DNA of 64,000 nt, from positions 285,931-349,930 of the forward strand of contig NZ_WEGJ01000005.1 of assembly GCF_009604385.1 (NCBI RefSeq), in the 5' to 3' direction. A program made the translations under genes and the position numbers. The number at the start of each line of letters is the position of its first letter. Position 1 is the first letter of the stretch. This stretch comes from Streptomyces smaragdinus. Lineage in GTDB: Bacteria > Actinomycetota > Actinomycetes > Streptomycetales > Streptomycetaceae. The notes beneath the pieces were generated by a model. That model worked only from the letters and a program-made list of their open reading frames with translations, did no database searches and was not told the origin of the DNA. This document shows positions 43,859-52,565 of this stretch, in pieces.

Positions 43859-46342
43859 GTGACCGAAGGCCTGGAAGCATCCACGACCGGATCCGGCACG
43901 GCGCCCGGCAGCTACGCGGCGGCCCGGCTGAGCCTCCTCTCCCCGGAGGCGCAGCCCGGGCCGCCGCGCCGCAGCGGCCTCGCCCAGGTCACCGACCGGT
44001 GGCTGGCGGGACTGCTGCACACGGCGGCCGGCGAACCCGACACCCCCGCCGTCCGGGGGCTCTCCCTCGTCGCCGTCGGCGGCTACGGACGCGGCGAGCT
44101 GTCCCCCCGCAGCGACCTCGACCTCCTCCTGCTCCACGACGGCTCCCGCGACGCCCGCCGGCTCGCCGGGATCGCCGACGGCCTCTGGTACCCCGTCTGG
44201 GACCAGGGCCTGGCCCTCGACCACTCCGTACGCACCGCCCGCGAGGCCCTCACCACCGCCGCCGAGGACCTCAAGGTCCAGCTCGGCCTCCTCGACGCCC
44301 GCCACCTCGCCGGCGACCCCGCGCTCACCGCCTCCCTGCGCAGCGCCGTCCTCGCCGGCTGGCGCAACCAGGCCCCCCGACGCCTCCCCGAACTGCGCGA
44401 CATGTGCGCCGCCCGCGCCGAACGCCACGGCGAACTGCAGTTCCTGCTCGAACCCGACCTCAAGGAGGCCCGCGGCGGACTGCGCGACATCACCGCACTG
44501 CGCGCCGTCGCCGCCTCCTGGCTCGCCGACGCCCCCCGCGAGGGCCTGGAACGCGCCCGCGTCTGCCTCCAGGACGTACGCGACGCCCTCCACCTCGCCA
44601 CCGGCCGTGCCACCGACCGGCTCACCCTCCAGGAACACGACCAGGTCGCCGCCGGCCTCGGCCTCCTCGACGCCGACACCCTGCTCCGCGAGGTGTACGA
44701 GGCCGCCCGCACCGTCTCCTACGCCTGTGACGTCACCTGGCGCGAGGTCGACCGCGTGCTCCGCGCCCGCGCCGCGCGCCCCCGCCTGCGCACACTCCTG
44801 GGGCGCACGGCCGTCGAACGCGCGCCGCTCGCCGAGGGCGTCGTCGAACAGGACGGGGAGGCCGTACTCGCCCTCGGCGCCCGCCCCGACCGCGACCCGG
44901 TACTCCTGCTCCGCGCCGCGGCGGCCGCCGCCCAGGCGGGCATCCCGCTCTCCCGGCACGCCGTGCGCCGGCTGGCCGCCACCGTGAAGCCCCTCCCCGT
45001 ACCGTGGCCGGCGCCCGCCCGGGAGGAACTCGTGACCCTCCTCGGCGCCGGCCCGCCCGCCGTCGACGTCTGGGAGGCGCTGGAGGCGGAGGGCCTCGTC
45101 ACCCGGCTGCTGCCCGACTGGGAACGGGTGCGCTGCCGCCCCCAGCGCAACGCCGTACACCGCTGGACGGTCGACCGGCACCTCGTCGAGACGGCCGTCC
45201 AGGCATCCGCCATGACCCGCCGCGTCGGCCGCCCCGACCTGCTGCTCGTCGCCGCCCTGCTGCACGACATCGGCAAGGGCTGGCCCGGCGATCACTCCGT
45301 CGCCGGCGAGACCATCGCCCGCGACATGGCCCGCCGGATGGGCTTCCCCCCGGCCGACACGCAGACGCTCGCCCTGCTCGTACGCCACCACCTCCTCCTC
45401 GTCGAGACGGCCACCCGCCGCGACCTCGACGACCCGGCGACCGTCCGCGTGATCACCGACGCCGTACGCGACACCGGGACGCTGGAGCTGCTGCACGCCC
45501 TCACCGAGGCCGACGCCCTGGCCACCGGCCCCGCCGCCTGGTCGGCGTGGCGCGGGTCCCTGGTCGCCGACCTGGCCAAACGCGCGGCCGCGGTCCTCGC
45601 CGGCACCGCCGCTCCCGCGACGGCCGCCCCCGCCGCACCCACCGCCGACGAGGAACGCACGGCGGTCGAGGCCTGGCGCACCAAGGCCCCGGCCCTGAGC
45701 CTGCGAGCCCGGGCGGAGGAGGCGATGGGGGACCCCGGGGAGGACGGCGGCGGCCCGGTCGGCGTGGAGCTGCGCATCGCGCTCCCCGACCGCGCCGGCG
45801 TGCTGCCGGCCGTCGCCGGGGTGCTGGCCCTGCACCGCCTCACGGTCCGCGCGGCGGAGCTGCGGCCCCTCGAGCTGCCCGAGGAGATCACCGGCGCCGG
45901 AGCCAGGGTGCTGCTCCTGAACTGGCGCGTCGCGGCGGAGTACGGCTCCCTCCCGGAGGCCGGCCGGCTGCGCGCCGACCTCATCCGGGCCCTGGACGGC
46001 TCCCTCGACATCCCGGCCCGCCTCGCCGAACGCGAACAGGCCTACCGCCCCGGCCGCCGCCGCGGCACCACAGCCCCGCCCCCACGGGTGACGGTGGCCC
46101 GCGTCGGCTCCTCGGTCGCCACGGTCCTGGAGGTCCGCGCCCAGGACGCCCCCGGCCTGCTCCACCGCATCGGCCGGGCACTGGAGACGGCGGGGGTGCA
46201 CGTCCGCTCGGCGCACGTGTCGACGCTGGGGGCGAACGCGGTGGACGCTTTCTACGTCACGGGCCCGGACGGCGCCCCCCTGGGCGACCTGGAGGCGACG
46301 GAGGCGGCACGGACGGTCCAGGAGGCCCTGACGCCCCGCTAA
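43859..46342 (+). CDS. glnD: PII nucleotidyltransferase GlnD
   Basis: The 827-residue enzyme modifies and demodifies GlnK. An N-terminal nucleotidyltransferase domain has GGYGRGELSPRSDLDLLLLHD near residues 74-94, followed by a GlnD-linker region (EPDLKEARGGLRD). The HD phosphohydrolase domain has LLHDIGKGWPGDHS near 467-480, and two C-terminal ACT domains (about 637-700 and 755-827) would bind glutamine. In S. coelicolor the enzyme adenylylates instead of uridylylating PII. GTG 43859 has AAGGAG nine bases upstream, 38 bases after glnK. Last gene of the GlnR-controlled unit. Confidence 0.96.
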   Translation: MTEGLEASTTGSGTAPGSYAAARLSLLSPEAQPGPPRRSGLAQVTDRWLAGLLHTAAGEPDTPAVRGLSLVAVGGYGRGELSPRSDLDLLLLHDGSRDARRLAGIADGLWYPVWDQGLALDHSVRTAREALTTAAEDLKVQLGLLDARHLAGDPALTASLRSAVLAGWRNQAPRRLPELRDMCAARAERHGELQFLLEPDLKEARGGLRDITALRAVAASWLADAPREGLERARVCLQDVRDALHLATGRATDRLTLQEHDQVAAGLGLLDADTLLREVYEAARTVSYACDVTWREVDRVLRARAARPRLRTLLGRTAVERAPLAEGVVEQDGEAVLALGARPDRDPVLLLRAAAAAAQAGIPLSRHAVRRLAATVKPLPVPWPAPAREELVTLLGAGPPAVDVWEALEAEGLVTRLLPDWERVRCRPQRNAVHRWTVDRHLVETAVQASAMTRRVGRPDLLLVAALLHDIGKGWPGDHSVAGETIARDMARRMGFPPADTQTLALLVRHHLLLVETATRRDLDDPATVRVITDAVRDTGTLELLHALTEADALATGPAAWSAWRGSLVADLAKRAAAVLAGTAAPATAAPAAPTADEERTAVEAWRTKAPALSLRARAEEAMGDPGEDGGGPVGVELRIALPDRAGVLPAVAGVLALHRLTVRAAELRPLELPEEITGAGARVLLLNWRVAAEYGSLPEAGRLRADLIRALDGSLDIPARLAEREQAYRPGRRRGTTAPPPRVTVARVGSSVATVLEVRAQDAPGLLHRIGRALETAGVHVRSAHVSTLGANAVDAFYVTGPDGAPLGDLEATEAARTVQEALTPR

Positions 46343-46409
46343 GCGGTCCCCACCCGCCCGGGGGACGAGCCCTTCTCAGGATATCGACCCGCCCCGACAA
46401 CTCCCCAGG

Positions 46410-46448
46410 TTATCCACAGCTCTGCCCTCCCGCAGGCTTCTGTCCACA
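46410..46448 (+). promoter_or_regulatory. Two DnaA-box-like sequences before ffh
   Basis: TTATCCACA (46410-46418) is a perfect consensus DnaA box and CTGTCCACA (46440-46448) differs from the Streptomyces box TTGTCCACA at one base. They are in the same orientation, 30 bases apart, in the glnD-ffh gap. Confidence 0.5.
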
Positions 46449-46532
46449 GGCCGGGCCCGTCCCGCCGCCGCGGGCGGATACCCTGGAGGGCAATCCATCG
46501 TGAGCCCCCCGAGCTGAGGATCGACGACCGCC

Positions 46533-48080
46533 GTGTTCGACACTCTTTCCGACCGCCTCGAAGCAGCCTTCAAGTCCCTCCGGGGCAAAGGCCGCCTGTC
46601 CGAGGCGGACATCGACGCCACGGCCCGTGAGATCCGCGTGGCCCTGCTCGAGGCCGACGTCGCCCTGCCCGTCGTCCAGGCCTTCATCAAGCAGGTCAAG
46701 GCGCGGGCCACCGGCGTGGAGGTCTCCAAGGCCCTCAACCCCGCCCAGCAGGTCATCAAGATCGTCAACGAGGAGCTCATCGGCATCCTCGGCGGCGAGA
46801 CCCGCCGGCTGCGCTTCGCCAAGACCCCGCCGACCGTCATCATGCTCGCCGGCCTCCAGGGCGCCGGTAAGACGACCCTCGCCGGAAAGCTCGGCAGGTG
46901 GCTCAAGGGCCAGGGCCACGCCCCGCTGCTCGTCGCCTGCGACCTCCAGCGCCCCAACGCCGTCAACCAGCTGAGCGTCGTCGCCGAGCGCGCCGGCGTC
47001 GCGGTCTTCGCGCCCGAGCCGGGCAACGGCGTCGGCGACCCGGTCAAGGTCGCCGAGGACTCCATCGTCTACGCCCGCGAGAAGCAGTACGACGTGGTCG
47101 TCGTCGACACCGCCGGCCGCCTCGGCGTCGACACCGAGATGATGCGGCAGGCCGCCGACATCCGCGACGCGGTCCGCCCGGACGAGATCCTCTTCGTCGT
47201 CGACGCCATGATCGGCCAGGACGCGGTGAACACCGCGGAGGCCTTCCGCGACGGCGTCGGCTTCGACGGCGTGGTGCTCTCCAAGCTCGACGGCGACGCC
47301 CGCGGCGGCGCGGCGCTGTCCATCGCGCACGTCACCGGCCGGCAGATCATGTTCGCGTCGAACGGCGAGAAGCTGGACGACTTCGACGCCTTCCACCCCG
47401 ACCGGATGGCGTCCCGCATCCTCGGCATGGGCGACGTCCTGTCGCTCATCGAGAAGGCGGAGCAGACCTTCAGCCAGGCCGAGGCCCAGAAGATGGCCGA
47501 GAAGCTGGCGAAGGGCCCCAAGGAGTTCACCCTCGACGACTTCCTGGCGCAGATGGAGCAGGTCCGCAAGATGGGCTCCATCTCCAAGCTCCTCGGCATG
47601 ATGCCGGGGATGGGCCAGATCCGCGATCAGATCAACAACCTCGACGAGCGGGACGTGGACCGCACCGCCGCGATCATCAAGTCGATGACGCCCGGCGAGC
47701 GCCACGACCCGCTGATCATCAACGGCTCCCGCCGCGCCCGTATCGCCCGCGGCTCCGGCGTCGAGGTCTCCGCGGTGAAGAACCTGGTGGAGCGGTTTTT
47801 CGAGGCCCGCAAGATGATGTCCCGCATGGCCCAGGGCAAGGGCATGCCGGGCATGCCCGGGATCCCCGGCATGGGCGGCGGCGCCGCCACCAAGCGCAAG
47901 GGCAAGCCGGCGAAGAAGGCCAAGGGCAAGCAGCGCTCGGGCAATCCGATGAAGCGCCAGGCGGACGAGCGGGCCGCCCAGGCCAAGCGCGAGGAGACCG
48001 CGGGCAACGCCTTCGGCCTCCCGGCCGGCCAGGACGCGTCGGACTTCGAGCTGCCGGACGAGTTCAAGAAATTCATGTGA
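46533..48080 (+). CDS. ffh: Signal recognition particle protein Ffh
   Basis: The 515-residue SRP54 protein binds signal sequences and SRP RNA and docks on FtsY. N domain at 1-100, P-loop GLQGAGKTTLAGK near 107-119, DTAGRLGVD near 192-200, SKLDGDARGG near 250, and a Met-rich M domain from about 327 (LLGMMPGMGQIRDQI, LVERFFEARKMMSRMAQGKGMPGMPGIP). A basic Lys-rich tail follows the Met-Gly-Pro run. GTG 46533. A hairpin follows. Confidence 0.98.
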   Translation: MFDTLSDRLEAAFKSLRGKGRLSEADIDATAREIRVALLEADVALPVVQAFIKQVKARATGVEVSKALNPAQQVIKIVNEELIGILGGETRRLRFAKTPPTVIMLAGLQGAGKTTLAGKLGRWLKGQGHAPLLVACDLQRPNAVNQLSVVAERAGVAVFAPEPGNGVGDPVKVAEDSIVYAREKQYDVVVVDTAGRLGVDTEMMRQAADIRDAVRPDEILFVVDAMIGQDAVNTAEAFRDGVGFDGVVLSKLDGDARGGAALSIAHVTGRQIMFASNGEKLDDFDAFHPDRMASRILGMGDVLSLIEKAEQTFSQAEAQKMAEKLAKGPKEFTLDDFLAQMEQVRKMGSISKLLGMMPGMGQIRDQINNLDERDVDRTAAIIKSMTPGERHDPLIINGSRRARIARGSGVEVSAVKNLVERFFEARKMMSRMAQGKGMPGMPGIPGMGGGAATKRKGKPAKKAKGKQRSGNPMKRQADERAAQAKREETAGNAFGLPAGQDASDFELPDEFKKFM

Positions 48081-48096
48081 GCAGCGGCTGTCCGGC

Positions 48097-48121
48097 GGGA
48101 CCCCCGTACCGCGGGGGTCCC
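48097..48121. terminator. Terminator between ffh and the methyltransferase gene
   Basis: GGGACCCCCG (48097-48106) and CGGGGGTCCC (48112-48121) form a perfect ten-bp stem with a five-base loop. The hairpin sits between convergent genes. Confidence 0.8.
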
Positions 48122-48135
48122 GTCCGGCACGGAGC

Positions 48136-48924
48136 TCAGCCGCGCGGATCCTGGACGTACGCGATCAGATACCGGAGTACGTTCGGCATCCACACCGTGC
48201 CGTCGGTCCGCCGGTACGGATGGAGTGCCTCCGTCAGCTCCTTCGTCACCCGTGCCTCGTCCAGGGCCCGCAGCGCCCCGTCGAAGTACCCCGTCGACAG
48301 CAGGCCCCGTACCGCGCTGTCCGGGTCGGCGTAACCGAAGGGGCACGCCACCCGGCCCGCCCCCGCCGGTCGCAGCCCCGCCGCCCGCGCCACGTCCTCC
48401 AGGTCGTCGCCGCCCGGCGGAAGCCACGCCGGCCCCGGATCGCCCAGCCGCAGCACCGGCGCCGTCGCGCAGCGCTCCGCGAGGACCACGGGGCTGCCCC
48501 GTTCGGCGACCGCCGCCGCCCCGGCGAGGGCGCGGGCCCGGGGCCGTTCGAAGGACGTGATCAGGGTGAAGGGCCGCGCCGGGACGCCGGGGAGTTCGCC
48601 GCCGGGGAGGGAGTGCTCGTACCGCAGCCCCGCCGTCAGCCGCGCGCGGGCCAGCGCCAGCCGCGGCGGATCGCCGTCGAGCCCGGTGACCGCCGCCCCG
48701 CGCCGCGCGGCGAGCAGCAGCGCCAGCCCGGAGCCGCAGTCCAGGCCCAGCAGCCGGGTGCCGGCGTCGACCTCGAGCCGCTCGTACACCGCCTCGTACA
48801 GGGGTACGAGCATCCGCTCCTGGATCTCCGCCCAGTCCCGCGCCCGGCTACCGGGCACGTCCGGGCGGGGCGTCCGGGGAAGCGGCCGGTGGGGAGCCCC
48901 GGTCCGTACGAGCGCGGCTGTCAT
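48136..48924 (-). CDS. Class I SAM-dependent methyltransferase, substrate unknown
   Basis: The 262-residue protein has the Rossmann SAM-binding motif LLGLDCGSGLALLLAARRGAAVTGLDGD near residues 57-84, with the acidic residue after beta 2. A preceding helix (ERMLVPLYEAVYERL) and a weakly conserved C-terminus follow. DLEDVARAAGLRPAG and YADPDSAVRGLLSTGYFDGAL resemble methyltransferases of the small-molecule type. ATG 48924 is preceded by GGATGGGGG. It is divergent from the archaeal-type proS; whether the two are linked is unknown. Confidence 0.82.
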   Translation of the reverse strand: MTAALVRTGAPHRPLPRTPRPDVPGSRARDWAEIQERMLVPLYEAVYERLEVDAGTRLLGLDCGSGLALLLAARRGAAVTGLDGDPPRLALARARLTAGLRYEHSLPGGELPGVPARPFTLITSFERPRARALAGAAAVAERGSPVVLAERCATAPVLRLGDPGPAWLPPGGDDLEDVARAAGLRPAGAGRVACPFGYADPDSAVRGLLSTGYFDGALRALDEARVTKELTEALHPYRRTDGTVWMPNVLRYLIAYVQDPRG

Positions 48925-49062
48925 CGTGTCAACGCCCCCATCCACCGGATCACCCGTGTCCGACTCCCCGTATCTCCCCCTGTACGTCAGACAACTGCGC
49001 ATCCGTCCGGGCGTCCAGGGGCGATTCGGCAAAGTCCGGGCCCGGGCCGTACCATCTGCGCC

Positions 49063-50478
49063 ATGGCAAAGGCACCCGTTCTCACTCCCCAGGCGGAAGA
49101 CTTCCCGCGCTGGTACCAGGATCTGATCAACAAGGCCGAGCTGGCCGACAACGGCCCGGTGCGCGGCACCATGGTGATCCGACCGTACGGGTACGGGCTG
49201 TGGGAGCGGATGCAGCAGGACATGGACCTGCGGATCAAGGAGTCGGGGGCGCAGAACGCGTACTTCCCGCTCTTCATCCCGCAGTCCTATCTGACGCGCG
49301 AGGCCGAGCACGTCGAGGGCTTCGCCCCCGAGCTCGCGGTCGTCACCCACGGCGGCGGCAAGCAGCTCGAGGAGCCGGTCGTCGTCCGGCCCACGTCCGA
49401 GACGATCATCAACGAGTACTTCTCGAAGTGGGTGCAGAGCTACCGCGACCTGCCGCTGCTGATCAACCAGTGGGCGAACGTGGTCCGCTGGGAGATGCGC
49501 CCCCGGCTGTTCCTGCGCACGTCGGAGTTCCTCTGGCAGGAGGGCCACACGGCGCACGCGACGTACGAGGACGCGCGCGACTACGCGGCGCACATCCACC
49601 GCAACGTCTACGAGGCGTTCATGCGCGACGTCCTCGCGATCGACGTGGTGCCCGGCCGCAAGACCGCCAAGGAGCGCTTCGCCGGCGCCATCAACACCCT
49701 CACGCTCGAGGCGATGATGGGTGACGGCAAGGCCCTGCAGATGGGCACCAGCCACGAGCTGGGGCAGAACTTCGCCAAGGCCTTCGACACCACGTACCTG
49801 TCGAAGGAGGGCAAGCAGGAGCTGGTCTGGCAGACCTCCTGGGGCTCCACGACCCGCATGATCGGCGCGCTGGTCATGTCGCACGGCGACGACAACGGCC
49901 TGCGGGTGCCGCCGCGGCTGGCGCACATCCAGGTCGTGGTCATGGCCATCAAGGGCGACGACACGGTCGTCGCCAAGGTCCGCGAGATCGGCGACCGGCT
50001 GACGGCGGCGGGCATCCGGGTGAAGGTCGACGACCGCACCGACACCCCCTTCGGCCGGCGCGCGGTGGACTGGGAGCTCAAGGGCATCCCGGTGCGCGTC
50101 GAGATCGGCCCGCGCGACCTGGAGAACGGCACCGCGATGGTCGCCCGGCGGATCGCCGGCGGCAAGGAGCCGGTCGCGCTGGACGCGCTGGAGGCGCTGC
50201 TGCCGAAGCTGCTGGAGGAGGACCAGGAGCTGCTGCTGACCCAGTCCCGGGAGCGCCGCGAGTCGCGTACGAGCGAGGTGGCGACCCTGGAGGAGGCGGC
50301 CGAGGTCGCCGTGGGCGGCGGCTGGGCCCGTATCCCGTGGGCCGACCTCGGCCCCGAGGGCGAGGAGAAGCTGGGCGAGCAGTCCGTTTCCGTACGGTGC
50401 CTGGTGGCCGAGGACGGGTCCGTGCCCGTCGCCGACGACGCCCCGGGTACGGTGGCGATCGTGGCCCGTTCCTACTGA
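49063..50478 (+). CDS. proS: Prolyl-tRNA synthetase, archaeal/eukaryotic type
   Basis: The 471-residue class II synthetase attaches proline to tRNA-Pro. It has the short architecture of the archaeal/eukaryotic type: no editing insertion, motif 2 RPRLFLRTSEFLWQEGHTAHAT, motif 3-like QLVWQTSWGSTTRMIGALVMSHGDD (split here across the class II core; residues about 243-278), an anticodon-binding domain, and a C-terminal zinc-type extension ending IVARSY. The bacterial type is about 565 residues with an editing domain. Streptomycetes generally carry a bacterial-type proS elsewhere, so this could be an additional copy; the window cannot show that. ATG 49063. It stands alone. Confidence 0.93.
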   Translation: MAKAPVLTPQAEDFPRWYQDLINKAELADNGPVRGTMVIRPYGYGLWERMQQDMDLRIKESGAQNAYFPLFIPQSYLTREAEHVEGFAPELAVVTHGGGKQLEEPVVVRPTSETIINEYFSKWVQSYRDLPLLINQWANVVRWEMRPRLFLRTSEFLWQEGHTAHATYEDARDYAAHIHRNVYEAFMRDVLAIDVVPGRKTAKERFAGAINTLTLEAMMGDGKALQMGTSHELGQNFAKAFDTTYLSKEGKQELVWQTSWGSTTRMIGALVMSHGDDNGLRVPPRLAHIQVVVMAIKGDDTVVAKVREIGDRLTAAGIRVKVDDRTDTPFGRRAVDWELKGIPVRVEIGPRDLENGTAMVARRIAGGKEPVALDALEALLPKLLEEDQELLLTQSRERRESRTSEVATLEEAAEVAVGGGWARIPWADLGPEGEEKLGEQSVSVRCLVAEDGSVPVADDAPGTVAIVARSY

Positions 50479-50750
50479 GGACGGCGTTCCGGTTCCCCGG
50501 GGAACCGTATCGGTGTACAACCCGTCGTATACATGAGCTGTCCCCGGCGCGCCCGTCGAGCGCGCGCCGGGGGGTACACGCCGGGTTTGTGTCAGCTTGT
50601 AGTGAGCCATGCCCGTACGAGCTGCAATCCCCGTAGTTCTGCGTACCTGCCCTCGTCACGACGTATGAGTAGTGAACTGACTGGTAGGGGCAAATCATTT
50701 CGGATGCCGGGAATCGGAACACCGGCGGGCACTCGCTCGTTATTCACGAC

Positions 50751-51341
50751 GTGAGCACGACACCACCTGTACTGGCAGCGGAGCTGGCACTCGCGTGGGC
50801 CGAAATCCAGCGGCACCACCCCGAGCTGCCTGATCTTGCCGCGCCTGAAGCGCTAATCGGGGAGTCCTCGTCCGCCTGTGGCGGGGAACTCTCCTTCGAA
50901 CGGCTCCTGCATGAAGCTGTCCACGGCGTGGCAGCGGCCCGCGGCATCCGCGACACCTCGCGGGCGGGCCGCTACCACAACCGCCGATTCCTGGCCATCG
51001 CCGAAGAACTCGGGCTCGAACATGCGGATGAGCCGCATGCGAGCAGCGGGTTCTCGCTGGTGACCCTCACCCCCGAGACAAAGAAGCGGTACCGGCCGGC
51101 GATGGAACGCCTGTCGCGTGCCCTGAAGGCGCACACGGTGGCCACGACGGCCGAGACCACCCGTGCCTTCCGGGGACCAGCCGCCAGACACGGCTCATCC
51201 GGCGGAGGCGTCCGGGTGAAGGCGGTCTGCGACTGCGGGCGCAACGTACGCGTTGTCCCGTCCGTCCTCGCGCAAGCCCCGATCGTCTGCGGCGGCTGCG
51301 GAAAGCCCTTCCGCATCCCGGAGACGGCGGCCGCGGCCTAA
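50751..51341 (+). CDS. SprT-like putative metallopeptidase with C-terminal zinc ribbon
   Basis: The 196-residue protein has LSFERLLHEAVHGVAAARG, an HExxH zinc-peptidase motif (HEAVH), followed by GRYHNRRFLAIAEELGL in the place where SprT proteins carry the third ligand region. A C-terminal CDCGRNVRVVP..CGGCGKPF ribbon completes a SprT-like layout. SprT/Spartan proteins can cleave DNA-crosslinked proteins; in bacteria their role is little known, and short versions are common in actinobacterial mobile elements. GTG 50751 has no clear ribosome binding site. Codon use is a little less biased (GCT, CTA, GAA) than in neighbours. A strong hairpin follows. Confidence 0.7.
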   Translation: MSTTPPVLAAELALAWAEIQRHHPELPDLAAPEALIGESSSACGGELSFERLLHEAVHGVAAARGIRDTSRAGRYHNRRFLAIAEELGLEHADEPHASSGFSLVTLTPETKKRYRPAMERLSRALKAHTVATTAETTRAFRGPAARHGSSGGGVRVKAVCDCGRNVRVVPSVLAQAPIVCGGCGKPFRIPETAAAA

Positions 51342-51387
51342 CCCGGAGCTCCAGCAGGGACTGCAGCTGCTCGAGCCCCGACGGCCA

Positions 51388-51425
51388 TACATGGCCGGGT
51401 GCCCATGGGGTCACCCGGCCATGTA
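51388..51425 (+). terminator. Terminator after the SprT-like gene
   Basis: Fourteen-base arms TACATGGCCGGGTG (51388-51401) and CACCCGGCCATGTA (51412-51425) match perfectly around a ten-base loop. Confidence 0.75.
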
Positions 51426-51452
51426 GGCGTGCCCAAAACCCGGACACTGCCG

Positions 51453-51524
51453 GGCGGCCGACGGCGCGAAGAACGCCGTTTCCGTCCCTGTCCGGCGGCC
51501 GACAGCGCGAAGAGCGCCATTTCC
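51453..51524 (+). repeat. Two direct 31-bp repeats in a 440-bp non-coding gap
   Basis: GGCGGCCGACGGCGCGAAGA.. (51453-51483) and GGCGGCCGACAGCGCGAAGA.. (51494-51524) are 31-base units with period 41 that differ at only three positions. The whole 51342-51780 gap holds no gene; it contains the hairpin at 51388, these repeats and the element that follows. Confidence 0.75.
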
Positions 51525-51594
51525 AGCCCGTCCGGCGTTTGAGGACAAGGCGCGAAGCGCCGGCGAAGGGGGCCCGGGGGCGAGGCCCCCGCAG
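51525..51594 (+). repeat. Probable Streptomyces extragenic repeat
   Basis: AGCCCGTCCGGCGTTTGAGG is followed by several short inverted pairs (GGCGC/GCGCC; GGGGGC/GCCCCC). From memory this word opens a dispersed extragenic repeat seen many times between Streptomyces genes. Its dispersal in this genome cannot be shown from one window. Confidence 0.55.
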
Positions 51595-51780
51595 CACGAC
51601 CGGCGCCGGACACCGTGACCCGCCCCCGCGAGGCTGTGGCACAATGGGACGCTGTACTCGACAGTCGCACAGGACCCCTCTCTCCTCCGGCTGACGCGTC
51701 CATCGGGCACCTCGGATGCCGCAACCCCACGCAGCACCCCGCCGAGCCCACCCACGTCAAGTTCAGGAGACACCACTCCC

Positions 51781-52218
51781 GTGGCAGTCAAGATCAAGCT
51801 GAAGCGTCTGGGCAAGATCCGTTCGCCTCACTACCGCATCGTCGTCGCCGACTCCCGCACCCGCCGTGACGGCCGGGCCATTGAGGAGATCGGCCTGTAC
51901 CACCCGGTGCAGAACCCCTCCCGCATCGAGGTCGACTCGGAGCGCGCCCAGTACTGGCTGGGCGTCGGCGCGCAGCCGACGGAGCCCGTCCTGGCCATCC
52001 TCAAGGTCACCGGCGACTGGCAGAAGTTCAAGGGCCTGCCGGCCCCGGCGCCGATGCAGGTCGCCGAGCCGAAGGCCGACAAGCGCGCCCTCTTCGAGGC
52101 CGCCGCCAAGGAGTCCGGCGACGAGCCCAAGGGCGAGGCCGTGACCGCCAAGGCGAAGAAGACCGAGAAGAAGGCCGAGGCCGCCGCCGACGCCCCGGCC
52201 GAGTCCACCGAGGCCTGA
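51781..52218 (+). CDS. rpsP: 30S ribosomal protein S16
   Basis: The 145-residue protein begins [20 protein letters not shown], the S16 signature region, and has a long acidic/Lys/Ala C-terminal tail (residues about 85-145) typical of actinobacteria. GTG 51781 with AGGAGA upstream. First gene of the rpsP-khpA-rimM-trmD-rplS cluster. Confidence 0.98.
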   Translation: MAVKIKLKRLGKIRSPHYRIVVADSRTRRDGRAIEEIGLYHPVQNPSRIEVDSERAQYWLGVGAQPTEPVLAILKVTGDWQKFKGLPAPAPMQVAEPKADKRALFEAAAKESGDEPKGEAVTAKAKKTEKKAEAAADAPAESTEA

Positions 52219-52220
52219 GG

Positions 52221-52460
52221 ATGCTCGAGGAGGCCCTCGAGCACCTGGTGAAGGGCATCGTCGACAATCCCGACGAGGTGCAGATCGCCCGCCGCAGCCT
52301 GCGCCGCGGCACCGTGCTGGAGGTCCGGGTGCACCCCGACGACCTCGGCAAGGTGATCGGCCGCAACGGCCGTACGGCCCGGGCCCTGCGCACCGTCGTC
52401 GGTGCGCTCGGCGGGCGTGGCATCCGCGTCGATCTGGTTGATGTGGACCAGATCCGCTGA
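52221..52460 (+). CDS. khpA: KH-domain RNA-binding protein KhpA
   Basis: The 79-residue single KH domain protein has LEVRVHPDDLGKVIGRNGRTARALRTVV, with the GxxG loop GRNG. KhpA partners KhpB/Jag and binds RNA. ATG 52221 is two bases after the rpsP stop, so expression is coupled. A strong hairpin follows 34 bases after its stop, before rimM. Confidence 0.95.
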   Translation: MLEEALEHLVKGIVDNPDEVQIARRSLRRGTVLEVRVHPDDLGKVIGRNGRTARALRTVVGALGGRGIRVDLVDVDQIR

Positions 52461-52494
52461 CGCATCCGCCGCCTCCTGACGGGGCGGCGCGGCA

Positions 52495-52533
52495 CGGGCC
52501 GGGAAGGCTTGGACTCCAAGCCTTCCCGGCCCG
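52495..52533 (+). terminator. Perfect 18-bp hairpin between khpA and rimM
   Basis: Arms 52495-52512 and 52516-52533 pair without mismatch around loop ACT, and GTCGTCGTC follows instead of a T-run. It is inside what is usually a single operon, so it may be a partial terminator, attenuator or mRNA end stabiliser. Confidence 0.75.
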
Positions 52534-52565
52534 TCGTCGTCATCCGAGACACCGAGGAATTCACC

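Noticed and set aside
46346..46366. A short inverted repeat after glnD as terminator.
   Set aside because: Only six pairs with a nine-base loop; too weak to call.
52509..52565. An earlier TTG start for rimM.
   Set aside because: It lies within the 18-bp hairpin with its ribosome site sequestered; GTG 52566 has GAGGAA at good spacing.
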